Shown: positions 15,404 through 23,716 of the stretch, piece after piece
How positions within the stretch are numbered: the stretch's first letter is position 1
Layout: every line of letters starts with the position of its first letter
Assembly: GCF_033449965.1 (NCBI RefSeq)
Contig: NZ_CP137761.1
Coordinates: 1,488,001-1,552,000, forward strand
Direction: 5' to 3'
From: Bacillus sp. T3
Lineage (GTDB): Bacteria > Bacillota > Bacilli > Bacillales > Cytobacillaceae
Length of the DNA: 64,000 nucleotides
Position numbers and translations under genes: made by a program
The notes under the pieces: generated by a model
Seen by the model: only the letters and a program-made list of their open reading frames with translations
Told to the model about the DNA's origin: nothing
Databases searched by the model: none

Positions 15404-15958
15404 ATGAGTCGCCTTGAAGAAAAAACAATTAAAACAGAACACATCTTTACTGGAAGAATCATCAGTCTCCAGGTTGATGATGTTAAGCTGCCAGATGGAA
15501 AAACCGCAAAGCGCGAACTAATCAAGCACCCTGGAGCAGTTGCCGTGATTGCGGTAACAAACGAGAATAAAATCATAATGGTCGAGCAATTTCGCAAAGC
15601 GCTTGAGCGCAATTTAGTAGAGATACCAGCTGGGAAGCTAGAAAAAGGAGAAGAGCCTTTAACTTGTGCGGCAAGAGAATTAGAAGAAGAAACAGGTTAT
15701 GTGTGCGAATCACTAGAGTTGGTCAATTCCTTCTATACATCCCCAGGTTTTGCCGATGAAATTGTCCACGTATACGAGGCACGCGGCCTGACGAAAGTAG
15801 AAAATCCGGCTGATCAAGACGAAGATGAATTCATCAATCTACTTGAGTTAACACTAGAGGAAGCACAGCAATATATTGAGCAACAAAAAATTTACGATGC
15901 GAAAACGATTTTTGCGGTGCAATATCTACAATTGAAAGAGGCGTTAACTCGCAAATGA
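15404..15958 (+). CDS. nudF: ADP-ribose pyrophosphatase (Nudix hydrolase)
   Basis: A 184-aa Nudix hydrolase that splits ADP-ribose into AMP and ribose 5-phosphate. The Nudix box is complete: GKLEKGEEP, then the REL-EEETGY end near residues 82-104, with the catalytic glutamates. The N-terminal beta region that forms the domain-swapped dimer of this subfamily is present. AGGAGTG precedes the ATG. Its TGA overlaps the ATG of the next gene (ATGA), so the two are translationally coupled. Confidence 0.93.
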   Translation: MSRLEEKTIKTEHIFTGRIISLQVDDVKLPDGKTAKRELIKHPGAVAVIAVTNENKIIMVEQFRKALERNLVEIPAGKLEKGEEPLTCAARELEEETGYVCESLELVNSFYTSPGFADEIVHVYEARGLTKVENPADQDEDEFINLLELTLEEAQQYIEQQKIYDAKTIFAVQYLQLKEALTRK

Positions 15959-17118
15959 ACCACTACTATGTAGACCTACATATTCATATCGGCAGAACCT
16001 TTACCGGGAAAGCCGTGAAAATTACCGGGGCTAAGTCGTTAACCTTTTCGAATATTATAGAGCATGCTCGTAATGAAAAGGGCTTGAACATGATTGGCAT
16101 TATTGATTGCCACTCCCCTGAGGTTATGATAGAAATGGAAAAATTAATGGAAGCAGGCGAACTGACAGAGCATACAGAGGGCGGATTAAGCTACGGGGGT
16201 CTAACCGTAATCCCAGGCTCAGAGCTGGAGGTTTACGATAAGAATTGCCAAGGTCCAATTCACTTGCTATGTTATTTTCCCACACTGCAAGCTATGAAGG
16301 ATTTTTCAAGCTGGCTTTCAAGTCATTTGAAAAATATTAACCTTAGCTCGCAAAGAATTTATGTTAGTGGGAGAGAGTTGCAAAATAAAGTCAAGGAGCT
16401 TTCTGGCCTATTTATCCCAGCTCATGTATTTACCCCTTATAAAAGCTTGTATGGAAAAGGAGTCATTGAGTCTTTAACAGAGGTATTGGATCCTGACAAA
16501 ATCGACGGAATCGAATTAGGACTAAGCTCTGATACGTCAATGGCTGATGCACTTGGGGAATTGCACAGATATTCATTTGTAACAAACTCCGACGCGCATT
16601 CTTTACCGAAAATTGCGAGAGAATACCAGGTAATCGCGATGCAAGAGCCAAGCTTTGCGGAACTGAAAAAGGCGTTGCACGTGGAAGAGGATCGTAGAAT
16701 CATCGCCAATTACGGCTTAGATCCGCTCCTTGGCAAGTATCATCAAACGGTTTGCGCCACTTGCCAAGCCCAGTATGATTCAAATGAGGTTCAATGCCCA
16801 CATTGCCACGATACAAAGATAGTAAAGGGCGTTGCCGACCGTATTTTGGAATTAAAAACAGCGGAGGGTTCGCCAGAGCATCGTCCACCGTATGTTCATC
16901 AAGTTCCATTAGAATTCATTCCAGGACTTGGGCCGAAGCTGTTGCGAAAATTATTGGATCATTTCGGCACGGAAATGGCGATTTTACATGAAGTACCCGC
17001 AGCGTCACTAAATCAAGTCATTCCAGAAAAAATAGCTGCCTTGATTATCAAGGCCCGACAAGGTGAACTAAATCTGTTAGCTGGTGGCGGCGGAAAATAC
17101 GGCAAAATAACGGAATAA
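15955..17118 (+). CDS. Endonuclease Q family protein (PHP domain)
   Basis: A 387-aa protein. The N-terminal PHP domain carries metal ligands in VDLHIHIGR near residues 6-14, DCHSPE near 51-56, and a C-terminal TNSDAHS near 210-216. A zinc finger follows (CATCQ.. and CPHCH, residues ~264-284), then a helix-hairpin-helix FIPGLGPKLLRKLL near 321-334. This order is that of endonuclease Q, which nicks DNA 5' of deaminated bases (hypoxanthine, uracil); the family is archaeal but has reported Bacillus members. In B. subtilis the place is held by yqxK. A helicase-like role once attached to that name is not supported here. Confidence 0.82.
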   Translation: MNHYYVDLHIHIGRTFTGKAVKITGAKSLTFSNIIEHARNEKGLNMIGIIDCHSPEVMIEMEKLMEAGELTEHTEGGLSYGGLTVIPGSELEVYDKNCQGPIHLLCYFPTLQAMKDFSSWLSSHLKNINLSSQRIYVSGRELQNKVKELSGLFIPAHVFTPYKSLYGKGVIESLTEVLDPDKIDGIELGLSSDTSMADALGELHRYSFVTNSDAHSLPKIAREYQVIAMQEPSFAELKKALHVEEDRRIIANYGLDPLLGKYHQTVCATCQAQYDSNEVQCPHCHDTKIVKGVADRILELKTAEGSPEHRPPYVHQVPLEFIPGLGPKLLRKLLDHFGTEMAILHEVPAASLNQVIPEKIAALIIKARQGELNLLAGGGGKYGKITE

Positions 17119-17130
17119 AATGAACAAAAC

Positions 17131-17159
17131 AGTCTGTCCCTTTAAGGCAGACTATTTTT
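17131..17159 (+). terminator. terminator of nudF-endoQ
   Basis: AGTCTGTC (17131-17138) and GGCAGACT (17146-17153) pair with one G-U, followed by ATTTTTG. Confidence 0.7.
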
Positions 17160-17197
17160 GTTTCTACTCGCACTCCTGAAAATTAATAGATTCCATG

Positions 17198-17225
17198 TCA
17201 TAGAAATGATAGACGGGCATAGAAT
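17198..17225 (+). promoter_or_regulatory. Sigma-E-type promoter of spoIIM
   Basis: TCATAGA (17198-17204), 13-bp spacer and CATAGAAT (17218-17225), close to the sigma-E consensus KMATATT / CATACAMT. spoIIM is a known sigma-E gene in B. subtilis. Confidence 0.6.
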
Positions 17226-17254
17226 GTACTAATTAATTTTAGGAGGAAGTCAAA

Positions 17255-17902
17255 ATGAAGAAGAGATTATACCAGAACATCGCGGCCAATCATTTTCGTG
17301 AATATTCCTCAGTCTATATTTTCGTGATTGTGCTATTTTTAATGGGAGTTATTTTTGGGGCAGTGGTAGTTAATAGCTTAAGTTTTTCACAAAAAGAGGA
17401 TTTGTTCTATTATTTATCTCAATTTTTTGGCGGACTAACGAATGGAAAACAAGCGGAGGCTAATGATTTATTCTTGCAAAGCTTGTTGCATAATAGTAAA
17501 TATATCGGCCTGATGTGGGTGTTAGGAATATCGATTGTTGGCTTGCCGGTGATTCTCATTTTATTATTTATCAAAGGAATGGTTGTCGGCTTTACGGTTG
17601 GTTTCTTAGTCAATCAAATGGGATGGGATGGATTTTTATTATCTTTTGTATCAGTCCTACCTCAAAACTTTATTATCATTCCTATTTTTATTATCATGGC
17701 CGTGATGACAATAACTTTTTCATTGCAGATGATTCGCAGGCAATTTATGAAGAAGATCAGCAGTCCGTTTATGCCAATGTTAACACGTTATTTTTTAACA
17801 CTGGTTGGTGCCATTGTGCTTCTTACTGGGGCAGCAGCAATCGAGGCCTATTTATCCCAGGTCTTAATGAAAGCGATTATCGGCTCATTAAGTTATAAGT
17901 GA
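17255..17902 (+). CDS. spoIIM: Stage II sporulation protein M
   Basis: A 215-aa integral membrane protein, one of the three parts of the SpoIID-SpoIIM-SpoIIP peptidoglycan-degrading machine that drives engulfment of the forespore; SpoIIM is the membrane anchor. About five hydrophobic segments are visible (residues ~23-42, ~82-100, ~105-125, ~130-155 and ~180-205). Length is the family norm (~214 aa). AGGAGGA precedes the ATG, and a sigma-E promoter lies upstream. Placement ahead of fur matches B. subtilis. Confidence 0.93.
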   Translation: MKKRLYQNIAANHFREYSSVYIFVIVLFLMGVIFGAVVVNSLSFSQKEDLFYYLSQFFGGLTNGKQAEANDLFLQSLLHNSKYIGLMWVLGISIVGLPVILILLFIKGMVVGFTVGFLVNQMGWDGFLLSFVSVLPQNFIIIPIFIIMAVMTITFSLQMIRRQFMKKISSPFMPMLTRYFLTLVGAIVLLTGAAAIEAYLSQVLMKAIIGSLSYK

Positions 17903-17939
17903 TAATTATTACTATTTAAGAATAAATATTTTCTCTTAT

Positions 17940-17982
17940 TTAGAATAATTGTTTTTGAAACTCGCTGTCCTTCTGTTATAAT
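17940..17982 (+). promoter_or_regulatory. fur promoter with PerR-like box
   Basis: TTGAAA (17955-17960) and TATAAT (17977-17982) with a 16-bp spacer. Just upstream TTAGAATAATTGTTT (17940-17954) matches 10 of 14 fixed positions of the PerR box TTATAATNATTATAA. In B. subtilis fur is repressed by PerR, which supports the assignment. Confidence 0.6.
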
Positions 17983-18014
17983 GAGATGGAAAGTGCGAGG
18001 GAGGGACTAACAGT

Positions 18015-18476
18015 ATGGAAAGTAGAATTGAACGAATTAAAAAACAGCTGCATTCATCCAGCTATAAATTAACACCCCAGCGCGAAGCAACCGTTAGAGT
18101 TTTGTTAGAGCATGAAGAGGATCATTTAAGTGCGGAAGATGTTTACCTCCTCGTCAAAGAAAAATCGCCAGAGATCGGACTTGCTACTGTATATCGTACA
18201 TTAGAATTACTGACTGAATTAAAAATTGTTGATAAAATAAATTTTGGTGATGGGGTATCTCGTTATGATTTACGTCAAGAGGGCGCCGCACATTTTCACC
18301 ATCACTTAGTTTGTATAGAATGCGGAGCAGTAGATGAGATTCAAGAGGATTTGCTTGATGATGTTGAAGCGGAAGTGGAACGGAAATGGAATTTTAAAAT
18401 CAAAGATCACCGTTTAACCTTTCATGGAATTTGCTATCGTTGCCAAGAAAAAGAAGCAAAGCAATTGGTCGAATAA
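18015..18476 (+). CDS. fur: Ferric uptake regulator Fur
   Basis: A 153-aa metal-dependent repressor of iron-uptake genes. The winged-helix DNA-binding domain covers residues ~1-85, with YRTLELLTEL recognition helix. The regulatory site is HFHHHLVC near 93-100, and the structural zinc site has two CxxC pairs: CIEC near 100-103 and CYRC near 140-143. This is Fur rather than PerR or Zur by synteny (spoIIM-fur-yqzK-xerD is the B. subtilis order) and by its length. A weak GAGGGAGG site precedes the ATG. Confidence 0.93.
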   Translation: MESRIERIKKQLHSSSYKLTPQREATVRVLLEHEEDHLSAEDVYLLVKEKSPEIGLATVYRTLELLTELKIVDKINFGDGVSRYDLRQEGAAHFHHHLVCIECGAVDEIQEDLLDDVEAEVERKWNFKIKDHRLTFHGICYRCQEKEAKQLVE

Positions 18477-18544
18477 AATATCATTTAAAAAGGTTGACTT
18501 CTTTAAGTTCCACAACTATCTCATAAAAAATGAGTGGTCACGCT

Positions 18545-18572
18545 GGATGATAAAATGAGTCATCCTTTTTTT
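18545..18572 (+). terminator. terminator of fur
   Basis: GGATGA and TCATCC (18545-18550 / 18560-18565) flank an AT-rich loop and run into seven Ts. Confidence 0.7.
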
Positions 18573-18613
18573 ATTTTTAGCTGTGTTAAAGAGCATTGTT
18601 GATATTTTAGCAA

Positions 18614-18747
18614 TCTGTTGATTGGAGCGGAAGGTGCTCGACTCCTGCGGGAGCAGCGGGACAGGTGAGACCCCACAGGCGTAAAACGCCGAGGAGGCTC
18701 ACCGCCCGCCCCGCGGAAAGCGAGCACCTGCAGCGGAAATCAACAGA
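18614..18747. repeat. Bacillaceae GC-rich palindromic repeat, copy 1 (~135 bp)
   Basis: Outer inverted ends TCTGTTGATT and AATCAACAGA enclose further nested pairs (GGTGCTCG with CGAGCACC; CTCCTGCGGGAG self-complementary; GGTGAGACC against GGCTCACC). A second copy at 42945-43080 is ~85-90% identical. The element is much richer in GC than its surroundings. From memory, near-identical elements occur in intergenic regions of many Bacillaceae genomes. Should fold into a large stable structure as RNA or cruciform DNA. Confidence 0.85.
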
Positions 18748-18869
18748 CAATTTAACAAAGCCATATTAAAAAACACTTTCCTAAAGTCAAAACAGCTAGG
18801 CTAGACAGGTATATTTCTTTCCCTATTTGGCATACCTTGTACTAGAAAGCATTGGCTGGAGGATGTAAA

Positions 18870-19097
18870 ATGAAAGCATGGTTTAAGCTAGTTTTTCGAT
18901 CAATCAAGGTGTTTATTTTATTCGTGGGCTGCACGATACTATTTTATTATGGCATGATGTGGGTTAATGAAGAATATCAAAATTATCATCGCTATGATGA
19001 GCCACAAGGCACTGCACTAAAGGTGTCAGCACCTGTAGAAGGTCAGAGTATGCCATGGCTAGATCGCCTAATATTGTTTTATTTAAATGGGGAGTAA
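18870..19097 (+). CDS. yqzK: DUF4227 family protein (YqzK)
   Basis: A 75-aa small membrane protein. ATG 18870 follows GGAGG; the upstream ATG at 18852 would place the ribosome binding site inside the gene. One transmembrane helix covers residues ~10-30 (VFILFVGCTILFYYG) and the rest is outside-facing, polar. It lies between fur and xerD as in B. subtilis, and its stop codon overlaps the xerD ribosome binding site (GGGGAGTAA). Function unknown. Confidence 0.8.
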   Translation: MKAWFKLVFRSIKVFILFVGCTILFYYGMMWVNEEYQNYHRYDEPQGTALKVSAPVEGQSMPWLDRLILFYLNGE

Positions 19098-19104
19098 TGT
19101 CATT

Positions 19105-19995
19105 ATGGAAGATCGACTTCGGGATTTTATCCACTTTTTAATTGTTGAAAAGGGATTGGCAAAAAATACAATTGTTTCATATGAACGGGATCTTCACAGC
19201 TATCTTAATTATCTTAAAACTGTTGAAGTTATAGCAGATTTAAATGAAGTCCAGCGTTTTCAAATTATTCGCTTTTTAGCTAAATTAAAGGATGATGGAA
19301 AATCGTCAAAAACGCTAGCGCGTCACATTGCATCGATTCGGGCGTTTCACCAATTTTTGTTAAGAGAGAAAGCGGTGGAGAATGATCCAACGGTTCATCT
19401 GGAAACTCCACAGCAAGAGCGCTCCTTGCCAAAGGTATTAAACATCCAGGAAGTAGAGAAATTATTGGATTCGCCACAGGCAAACGATCATTATGGAAAA
19501 CGAGATAAAGCCATGATTGAGCTATTGTATGCAACTGGCATACGGGTGAGCGAATTAATTGGCTTGAATATAGGTGATGTTCATTTAACGATGGGTTTTG
19601 TGCGGTGTATGGGTAAAGGAAGTAAGGAAAGGATTATTCCGCTCGGAAGAACAGCAACCGCTGCACTGCAGGATTATTTAGATCATGGTCGACACATATT
19701 TTTAAAAAAACAAAAGGACGATGCATTGTTTTTAAATCATCTGGGCAAACGTCTAACACGACAAGGTTTTTGGAAAATCTTAAAACGGCTAAGTGCAGAA
19801 GCAGGCATCACAAAGGAATTAACACCACACACACTCAGACATTCTTTTGCGACTCATTTATTAGAGAATGGGGCAGACCTTCGTGCCGTTCAAGAAATGC
19901 TGGGGCACGCCGATATCTCGACTACTCAAATTTATACACATGTGACGAAAACAAGGTTAAAAGATGTGTATAGCCAATTTCACCCGCGAGCTTAG
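19105..19995 (+). CDS. xerD: Site-specific tyrosine recombinase XerD
   Basis: A 296-aa recombinase that, with XerC/CodV, resolves chromosome dimers at dif. I take ATG 19105, giving MEDRLRDFIHF, which matches the B. subtilis RipX start; the upstream ATG 19087 overlaps yqzK. The N-terminal core-binding domain covers ~1-85. Catalytic residues are visible: R in TGIRVSEL, K in GKGSKER, HTLRHSFATH, H in LGHADISTTQ and the nucleophile Y in IYTHVT. Length equals the family norm. Confidence 0.95.
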   Translation: MEDRLRDFIHFLIVEKGLAKNTIVSYERDLHSYLNYLKTVEVIADLNEVQRFQIIRFLAKLKDDGKSSKTLARHIASIRAFHQFLLREKAVENDPTVHLETPQQERSLPKVLNIQEVEKLLDSPQANDHYGKRDKAMIELLYATGIRVSELIGLNIGDVHLTMGFVRCMGKGSKERIIPLGRTATAALQDYLDHGRHIFLKKQKDDALFLNHLGKRLTRQGFWKILKRLSAEAGITKELTPHTLRHSFATHLLENGADLRAVQEMLGHADISTTQIYTHVTKTRLKDVYSQFHPRA

Positions 19996-20025
19996 TAGAT
20001 TACATATAAGAATAATAGTCAAAAA

Positions 20026-20052
20026 AAAAGCTGCAAAAATCGCAGCTTTTTC
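20026..20052 (+). terminator. terminator of xerD
   Basis: AAAAGCTGC and GCAGCTTTT form a 9-bp stem followed by a T-run; A-run on the 5' side. Confidence 0.85.
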
Positions 20053-20193
20053 TTTGCCTTAAAAGGCATTATTATGACAATATAGTGATAAGGGTTAGTT
20101 GTCAGACTTCTGACGAATAAAGATGAGTATGATTTTATAAGAAGGGAATTCTAATTATTAATTATGCAGTTTAATCGAAAGAGGAGGAAACTG

Positions 20194-21375
20194 ATGATGC
20201 ATACATATAAGCGCGTGTTTCTCATCGTAATGGATTCAGTCGGGATTGGTGAAGCACCTGATGCCGAACGGTTTGGAGATAAGGGATCCAATACGCTCGG
20301 GCATATTGCCGAAAAAATGAACGGCCTCCATATGCCAAATATGGCGAAGCTTGGGCTCAGTCATATCGAAGAAATCAAAGGAATCGAAAAAGTAGAGAAG
20401 CCTGTAGCATTCTTTACGAAAATGCAAGAAGCATCCAACGGGAAAGATACGATGACAGGGCATTGGGAAATTATGGGTCTTAATATTGAAACGCCATTTA
20501 AAGTATTTCCTGATGGTTTCCCAGATGAATTGCTAAATGAACTAGAAGCAAGAACAGGCAAAAAAATTATTGGAAATAAACCAGCGAGCGGAACCGAAAT
20601 TCTTGTTGAGCTCGGTGAAGAGCATATGAAAACGGGAGCATTAATTGTTTATACCTCTGCAGATTCCGTCTTGCAAATTGCTGCTCATGAAGAGATTATT
20701 CCGATCGAAGAGCAATATAAAATTTGTAAAATTGCACGAGAACTAACGTTAGACGAAAAATATATGGTGGGTCGGGTGATTGCTCGCCCATTTATTGGCG
20801 AGCCCGGCAACTTCCAACGGACCTCTAACCGTCATGATTACGCGTTAAAGCCATTCGGTCGCACCGTGATGAATGAATTGGCGGATTCTGGCTTTGATGT
20901 CGTTGCAATCGGCAAAATCTCTGATATTTACGATGGTGAGGGCGTAACAAAGTCTCTGAGAACAGTCTCAAATATGGATGGCATGGATAAATTAATTGAG
21001 TCATTTGATATGGATTTTACCGGCTTAAGCTTTGTGAATTTAGTCGATTTTGACGCATTATATGGTCATCGCCGTGACCCAATCGGTTATGGGAAAGCCC
21101 TTGAAGAATATGATGCACGCCTACCTGAGGTGTTCGAAAAAATGAAGGATGACGATTTAGTGATCATCACGGCCGATCATGGAAACGATCCTGTTCATCA
21201 TGGTACAGACCATACAAGAGAATTTGTTCCATTACTTGTCTACTCGAAAAAAAATGAGCAAGGAAAAGAATTGCCACTTCGTCAGTCGTTTGCCGATATT
21301 GGGGCAACCATTGCGGAAAACTTCGAGGTAAAGGCACCGAACTTCGGAAAAAGCTTCTTAAATGAATTAACTTAG
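20194..21375 (+). CDS. deoB: Phosphopentomutase
   Basis: A 393-aa cytoplasmic enzyme interconverting (deoxy)ribose 1-phosphate and 5-phosphate in nucleoside breakdown (drm in B. subtilis). It belongs to the alkaline phosphatase superfamily: the metal-binding motif MDSVGIGEAPDA is at the N-terminus and DHGNDP with HHGTDHTRE near the C-terminus; TMTGHWE carries the phosphorylated threonine. AGGAGG precedes tandem ATGs at 20194 and 20197; the reading frame extending to 20164 is not needed. It heads a deoB-punA-pdp run dedicated to nucleoside catabolism. Confidence 0.95.
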   Translation: MMHTYKRVFLIVMDSVGIGEAPDAERFGDKGSNTLGHIAEKMNGLHMPNMAKLGLSHIEEIKGIEKVEKPVAFFTKMQEASNGKDTMTGHWEIMGLNIETPFKVFPDGFPDELLNELEARTGKKIIGNKPASGTEILVELGEEHMKTGALIVYTSADSVLQIAAHEEIIPIEEQYKICKIARELTLDEKYMVGRVIARPFIGEPGNFQRTSNRHDYALKPFGRTVMNELADSGFDVVAIGKISDIYDGEGVTKSLRTVSNMDGMDKLIESFDMDFTGLSFVNLVDFDALYGHRRDPIGYGKALEEYDARLPEVFEKMKDDDLVIITADHGNDPVHHGTDHTREFVPLLVYSKKNEQGKELPLRQSFADIGATIAENFEVKAPNFGKSFLNELT

Positions 21376-21390
21376 AATAGGGTGAAGAGG

Positions 21391-22209
21391 ATGGATTTTA
21401 CAAAAATTGAAACAGCGACTCGATTTTTGCAGGAAAAATACAAAAAGAAGCCGAAAGTTGGGCTGATTTTAGGCTCTGGATTAGGGATACTAGCAGATGA
21501 AATAGAGCAGCCTGTAAAAATCCCTTATGATACGATTCCGGATTTCCCTGTATCGACGGTAGAAGGACATGCTGGACAACTTGTTTTCGGTCAATTAAAT
21601 GGAGTAGAAGTTGTCGCAATGCAGGGGCGTTTTCATTATTATGAAGGCTATAGCTTTGAAAAAGTAACATTTCCAGTCCGTGTGATGAAGCAATTAGGTG
21701 TAGAAAGCTTAATCGTAACCAATGCTGCTGGAGGGATTAATGAGGATTTTGAACCAGGGGATTTAATGCTTATTACGGATCATATAAATAATATGGGTTC
21801 AAATCCGCTTATTGGCAAAAACGATGCCAATCTAGGTCCACGTTTTCCAGATATGTCAGAAGCATATAGCCGTGTCCTGCGCGAAAATGCGAAACAAATT
21901 GCTCTAGAGCTAGGGATTCCGGTAAAAGAGGGTGTTTACGTCGGAAATACGGGGCCATCGTATGAAACTCCGGCAGAGGTGAAAATGCTCCGTATATTTG
22001 GTGGGGATGCGGTTGGAATGTCGACTGTTCCGGAAGTCATCGTCGCACGGCATGCTGAATTACAAGTATTAGGGATTTCTTGTATATCAAATATGGCGGC
22101 AGGAATTTTGGATCAGCCTCTATCTCATGATGAAGTAATCGAAACAACCGAAAAAGTCAAAAGTAACTTTCTAAAATATGTGAAGGCAATCGTAGCAACA
22201 CTGAAGTAG
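21391..22209 (+). CDS. punA: Purine-nucleoside phosphorylase
   Basis: A 272-aa trimeric-type (low molecular mass) purine nucleoside phosphorylase that splits guanosine and inosine into base and ribose 1-phosphate (pupG in B. subtilis). Motifs: GSGLG near 27-31 (phosphate binding), STVEGHAGQ, TNAAGG near 113-118, GPSYETPAE near 192-200 and GMSTVPE. I prefer ATG 21391 over GTG 21382. It follows deoB by 15 nt, and its product, ribose 1-phosphate, is the deoB substrate. Confidence 0.95.
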   Translation: MDFTKIETATRFLQEKYKKKPKVGLILGSGLGILADEIEQPVKIPYDTIPDFPVSTVEGHAGQLVFGQLNGVEVVAMQGRFHYYEGYSFEKVTFPVRVMKQLGVESLIVTNAAGGINEDFEPGDLMLITDHINNMGSNPLIGKNDANLGPRFPDMSEAYSRVLRENAKQIALELGIPVKEGVYVGNTGPSYETPAEVKMLRIFGGDAVGMSTVPEVIVARHAELQVLGISCISNMAAGILDQPLSHDEVIETTEKVKSNFLKYVKAIVATLK

Positions 22210-22253
22210 GATGGTTTGATAGAGCTAATATTTAGAAAAGTGGGGATCGCCAA

Positions 22254-23558
22254 ATGAGAATGGTTGATTTAATCGAGAAAAAGCGAGATGGTTTTGAGCT
22301 TTCAAATGAGGAAATTCATTTTATCATAAACGGCTACACCGCTGGTACGATTCCTGATTATCAGATGAGTGCTTTAACAATGGCAATTTACTTTCAGGGA
22401 ATGACAGACAAAGAGCGGGCTAACCTAACGATGGCGATGGTGGAATCAGGGGACCAAATTGATTTGTCAGGCATACAAGGAATCAAGGTTGATAAACATT
22501 CCACAGGTGGCGTTGGGGATACCACCACCTTGGTTCTCGGCCCTCTTGTCGCTGCAGTTGGTGTTCCTGTTGCGAAAATGTCAGGACGTGGCTTAGGTCA
22601 TACAGGAGGAACGATTGACAAGCTTGAGGCGGTCTCCGGGTTCCATGTGGAAATTAAAAATGAAGAATTTATCAATCTCGTTAATAAAAATAAATTAGCC
22701 GTCATTGGCCAAAGCGGGAATTTAACCCCAGCAGATAAAAAGCTGTATGCATTGCGCGATGTGACAGCAACCGTTAACAGTATTCCGCTCATCGCAAGCT
22801 CGATTATGAGTAAAAAAATCGCAGCTGGCGCCGATGCAATCGTCCTAGATGTAAAAACCGGTGCCGGTGCATTTATGAAATCTCTTGACGATTCTAGAGA
22901 GCTTGCAAAAACAATGGTCGGAATCGGGAACGATGTCGGACGAAAAACGATGGCGATTATTTCGGATATGAGCCAGCCGCTTGGATATGCGATTGGCAAC
23001 GCGCTCGAGGTAAAAGAGGCAATCGATACACTGCGAGGCGAAGGACCTGAGGATTTAACAGAGCTTTGCTTGACCTTGGGCAGCTATATGGTTTATCTTG
23101 CTGAAAAAGCTGAATCATTAGACCAGGCACGAGAGCTTTTGAAAACCGCGATTGAAGATGGTTCTGCACTCGCGAAATTCAAGCAGTTTTTAGAATCACA
23201 GGGCGGGGATGGCTCGGTTGTAGATGATCCTGCTAAGCTTCCCCAAGCCGCTTATACGATTGAATTGCCAGCAAAAGAGGCTGGTTATATAGCTGAAATT
23301 GTGGCTGATGCAGTCGGAACAGCGGCCATGCTCCTCGGTGCTGGTCGGGCAACCAAAGAATCAGAAATTGATCTTGCTGTCGGTCTTGTGCTCCGTAAGA
23401 AAATTGGAGATAAAGTTGATGAAGGTGAATCAATCGTTACCATCTTCAGCAATTTTGAGAACGTTAATGCCGTAAAGGAAAAGCTCTACCAAAGTATCAA
23501 GCTATCACAGAGCCCAGTAAAGGCGCCAACGCTTATTTATGAACAAATAACAGAATGA
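22254..23558 (+). CDS. pdp: Pyrimidine-nucleoside phosphorylase
   Basis: A 434-aa enzyme that phosphorolyses uridine and thymidine. It starts MRMVDLIEKK as in B. subtilis Pdp. The glycosyltransferase-fold motifs KHSTGGVGDTT near 82-92 and KMSGRGLGHTGGTIDKLE near 108-125 are intact, and the C-terminal alpha/beta domain ends in the usual KEKLYQSI segment. It is the third gene of the deoB-punA-pdp unit and ends at a strong terminator. Confidence 0.95.
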   Translation: MRMVDLIEKKRDGFELSNEEIHFIINGYTAGTIPDYQMSALTMAIYFQGMTDKERANLTMAMVESGDQIDLSGIQGIKVDKHSTGGVGDTTTLVLGPLVAAVGVPVAKMSGRGLGHTGGTIDKLEAVSGFHVEIKNEEFINLVNKNKLAVIGQSGNLTPADKKLYALRDVTATVNSIPLIASSIMSKKIAAGADAIVLDVKTGAGAFMKSLDDSRELAKTMVGIGNDVGRKTMAIISDMSQPLGYAIGNALEVKEAIDTLRGEGPEDLTELCLTLGSYMVYLAEKAESLDQARELLKTAIEDGSALAKFKQFLESQGGDGSVVDDPAKLPQAAYTIELPAKEAGYIAEIVADAVGTAAMLLGAGRATKESEIDLAVGLVLRKKIGDKVDEGESIVTIFSNFENVNAVKEKLYQSIKLSQSPVKAPTLIYEQITE

Positions 23559-23562
23559 ACCA

Positions 23563-23603
23563 AAACCCACCAAGGCTGAAAAAAGTCTTGGTGGGTTTTT
23601 TTA
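23563..23603 (+). terminator. terminator of deoB-punA-pdp
   Basis: AAACCCACCAAG (23563-23574) and CTTGGTGGGTTT (23587-23598) form a perfect 12-bp stem followed by Ts. Confidence 0.92.
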
Positions 23604-23657
23604 TGCAAACTAGCACAATTGTTATCAAGAAAATATTTCCTTCTATAGTAATTATTT

Positions 23658-23686
23658 GTATAAAAAGAGTTTTAATGGAAAAAATG
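23658..23686 (+). promoter_or_regulatory. Sigma-F-type promoter of dacF
   Basis: GTATA (23658-23662), 14-bp spacer and GGAAAAAATG (23677-23686), which fits the sigma-F -10 consensus GGNNANAMTR. dacF is sigma-F dependent in B. subtilis. Confidence 0.55.
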
Positions 23687-23716
23687 AAACCTATCAAGAA
23701 TGGGAGGTTTATGGTT

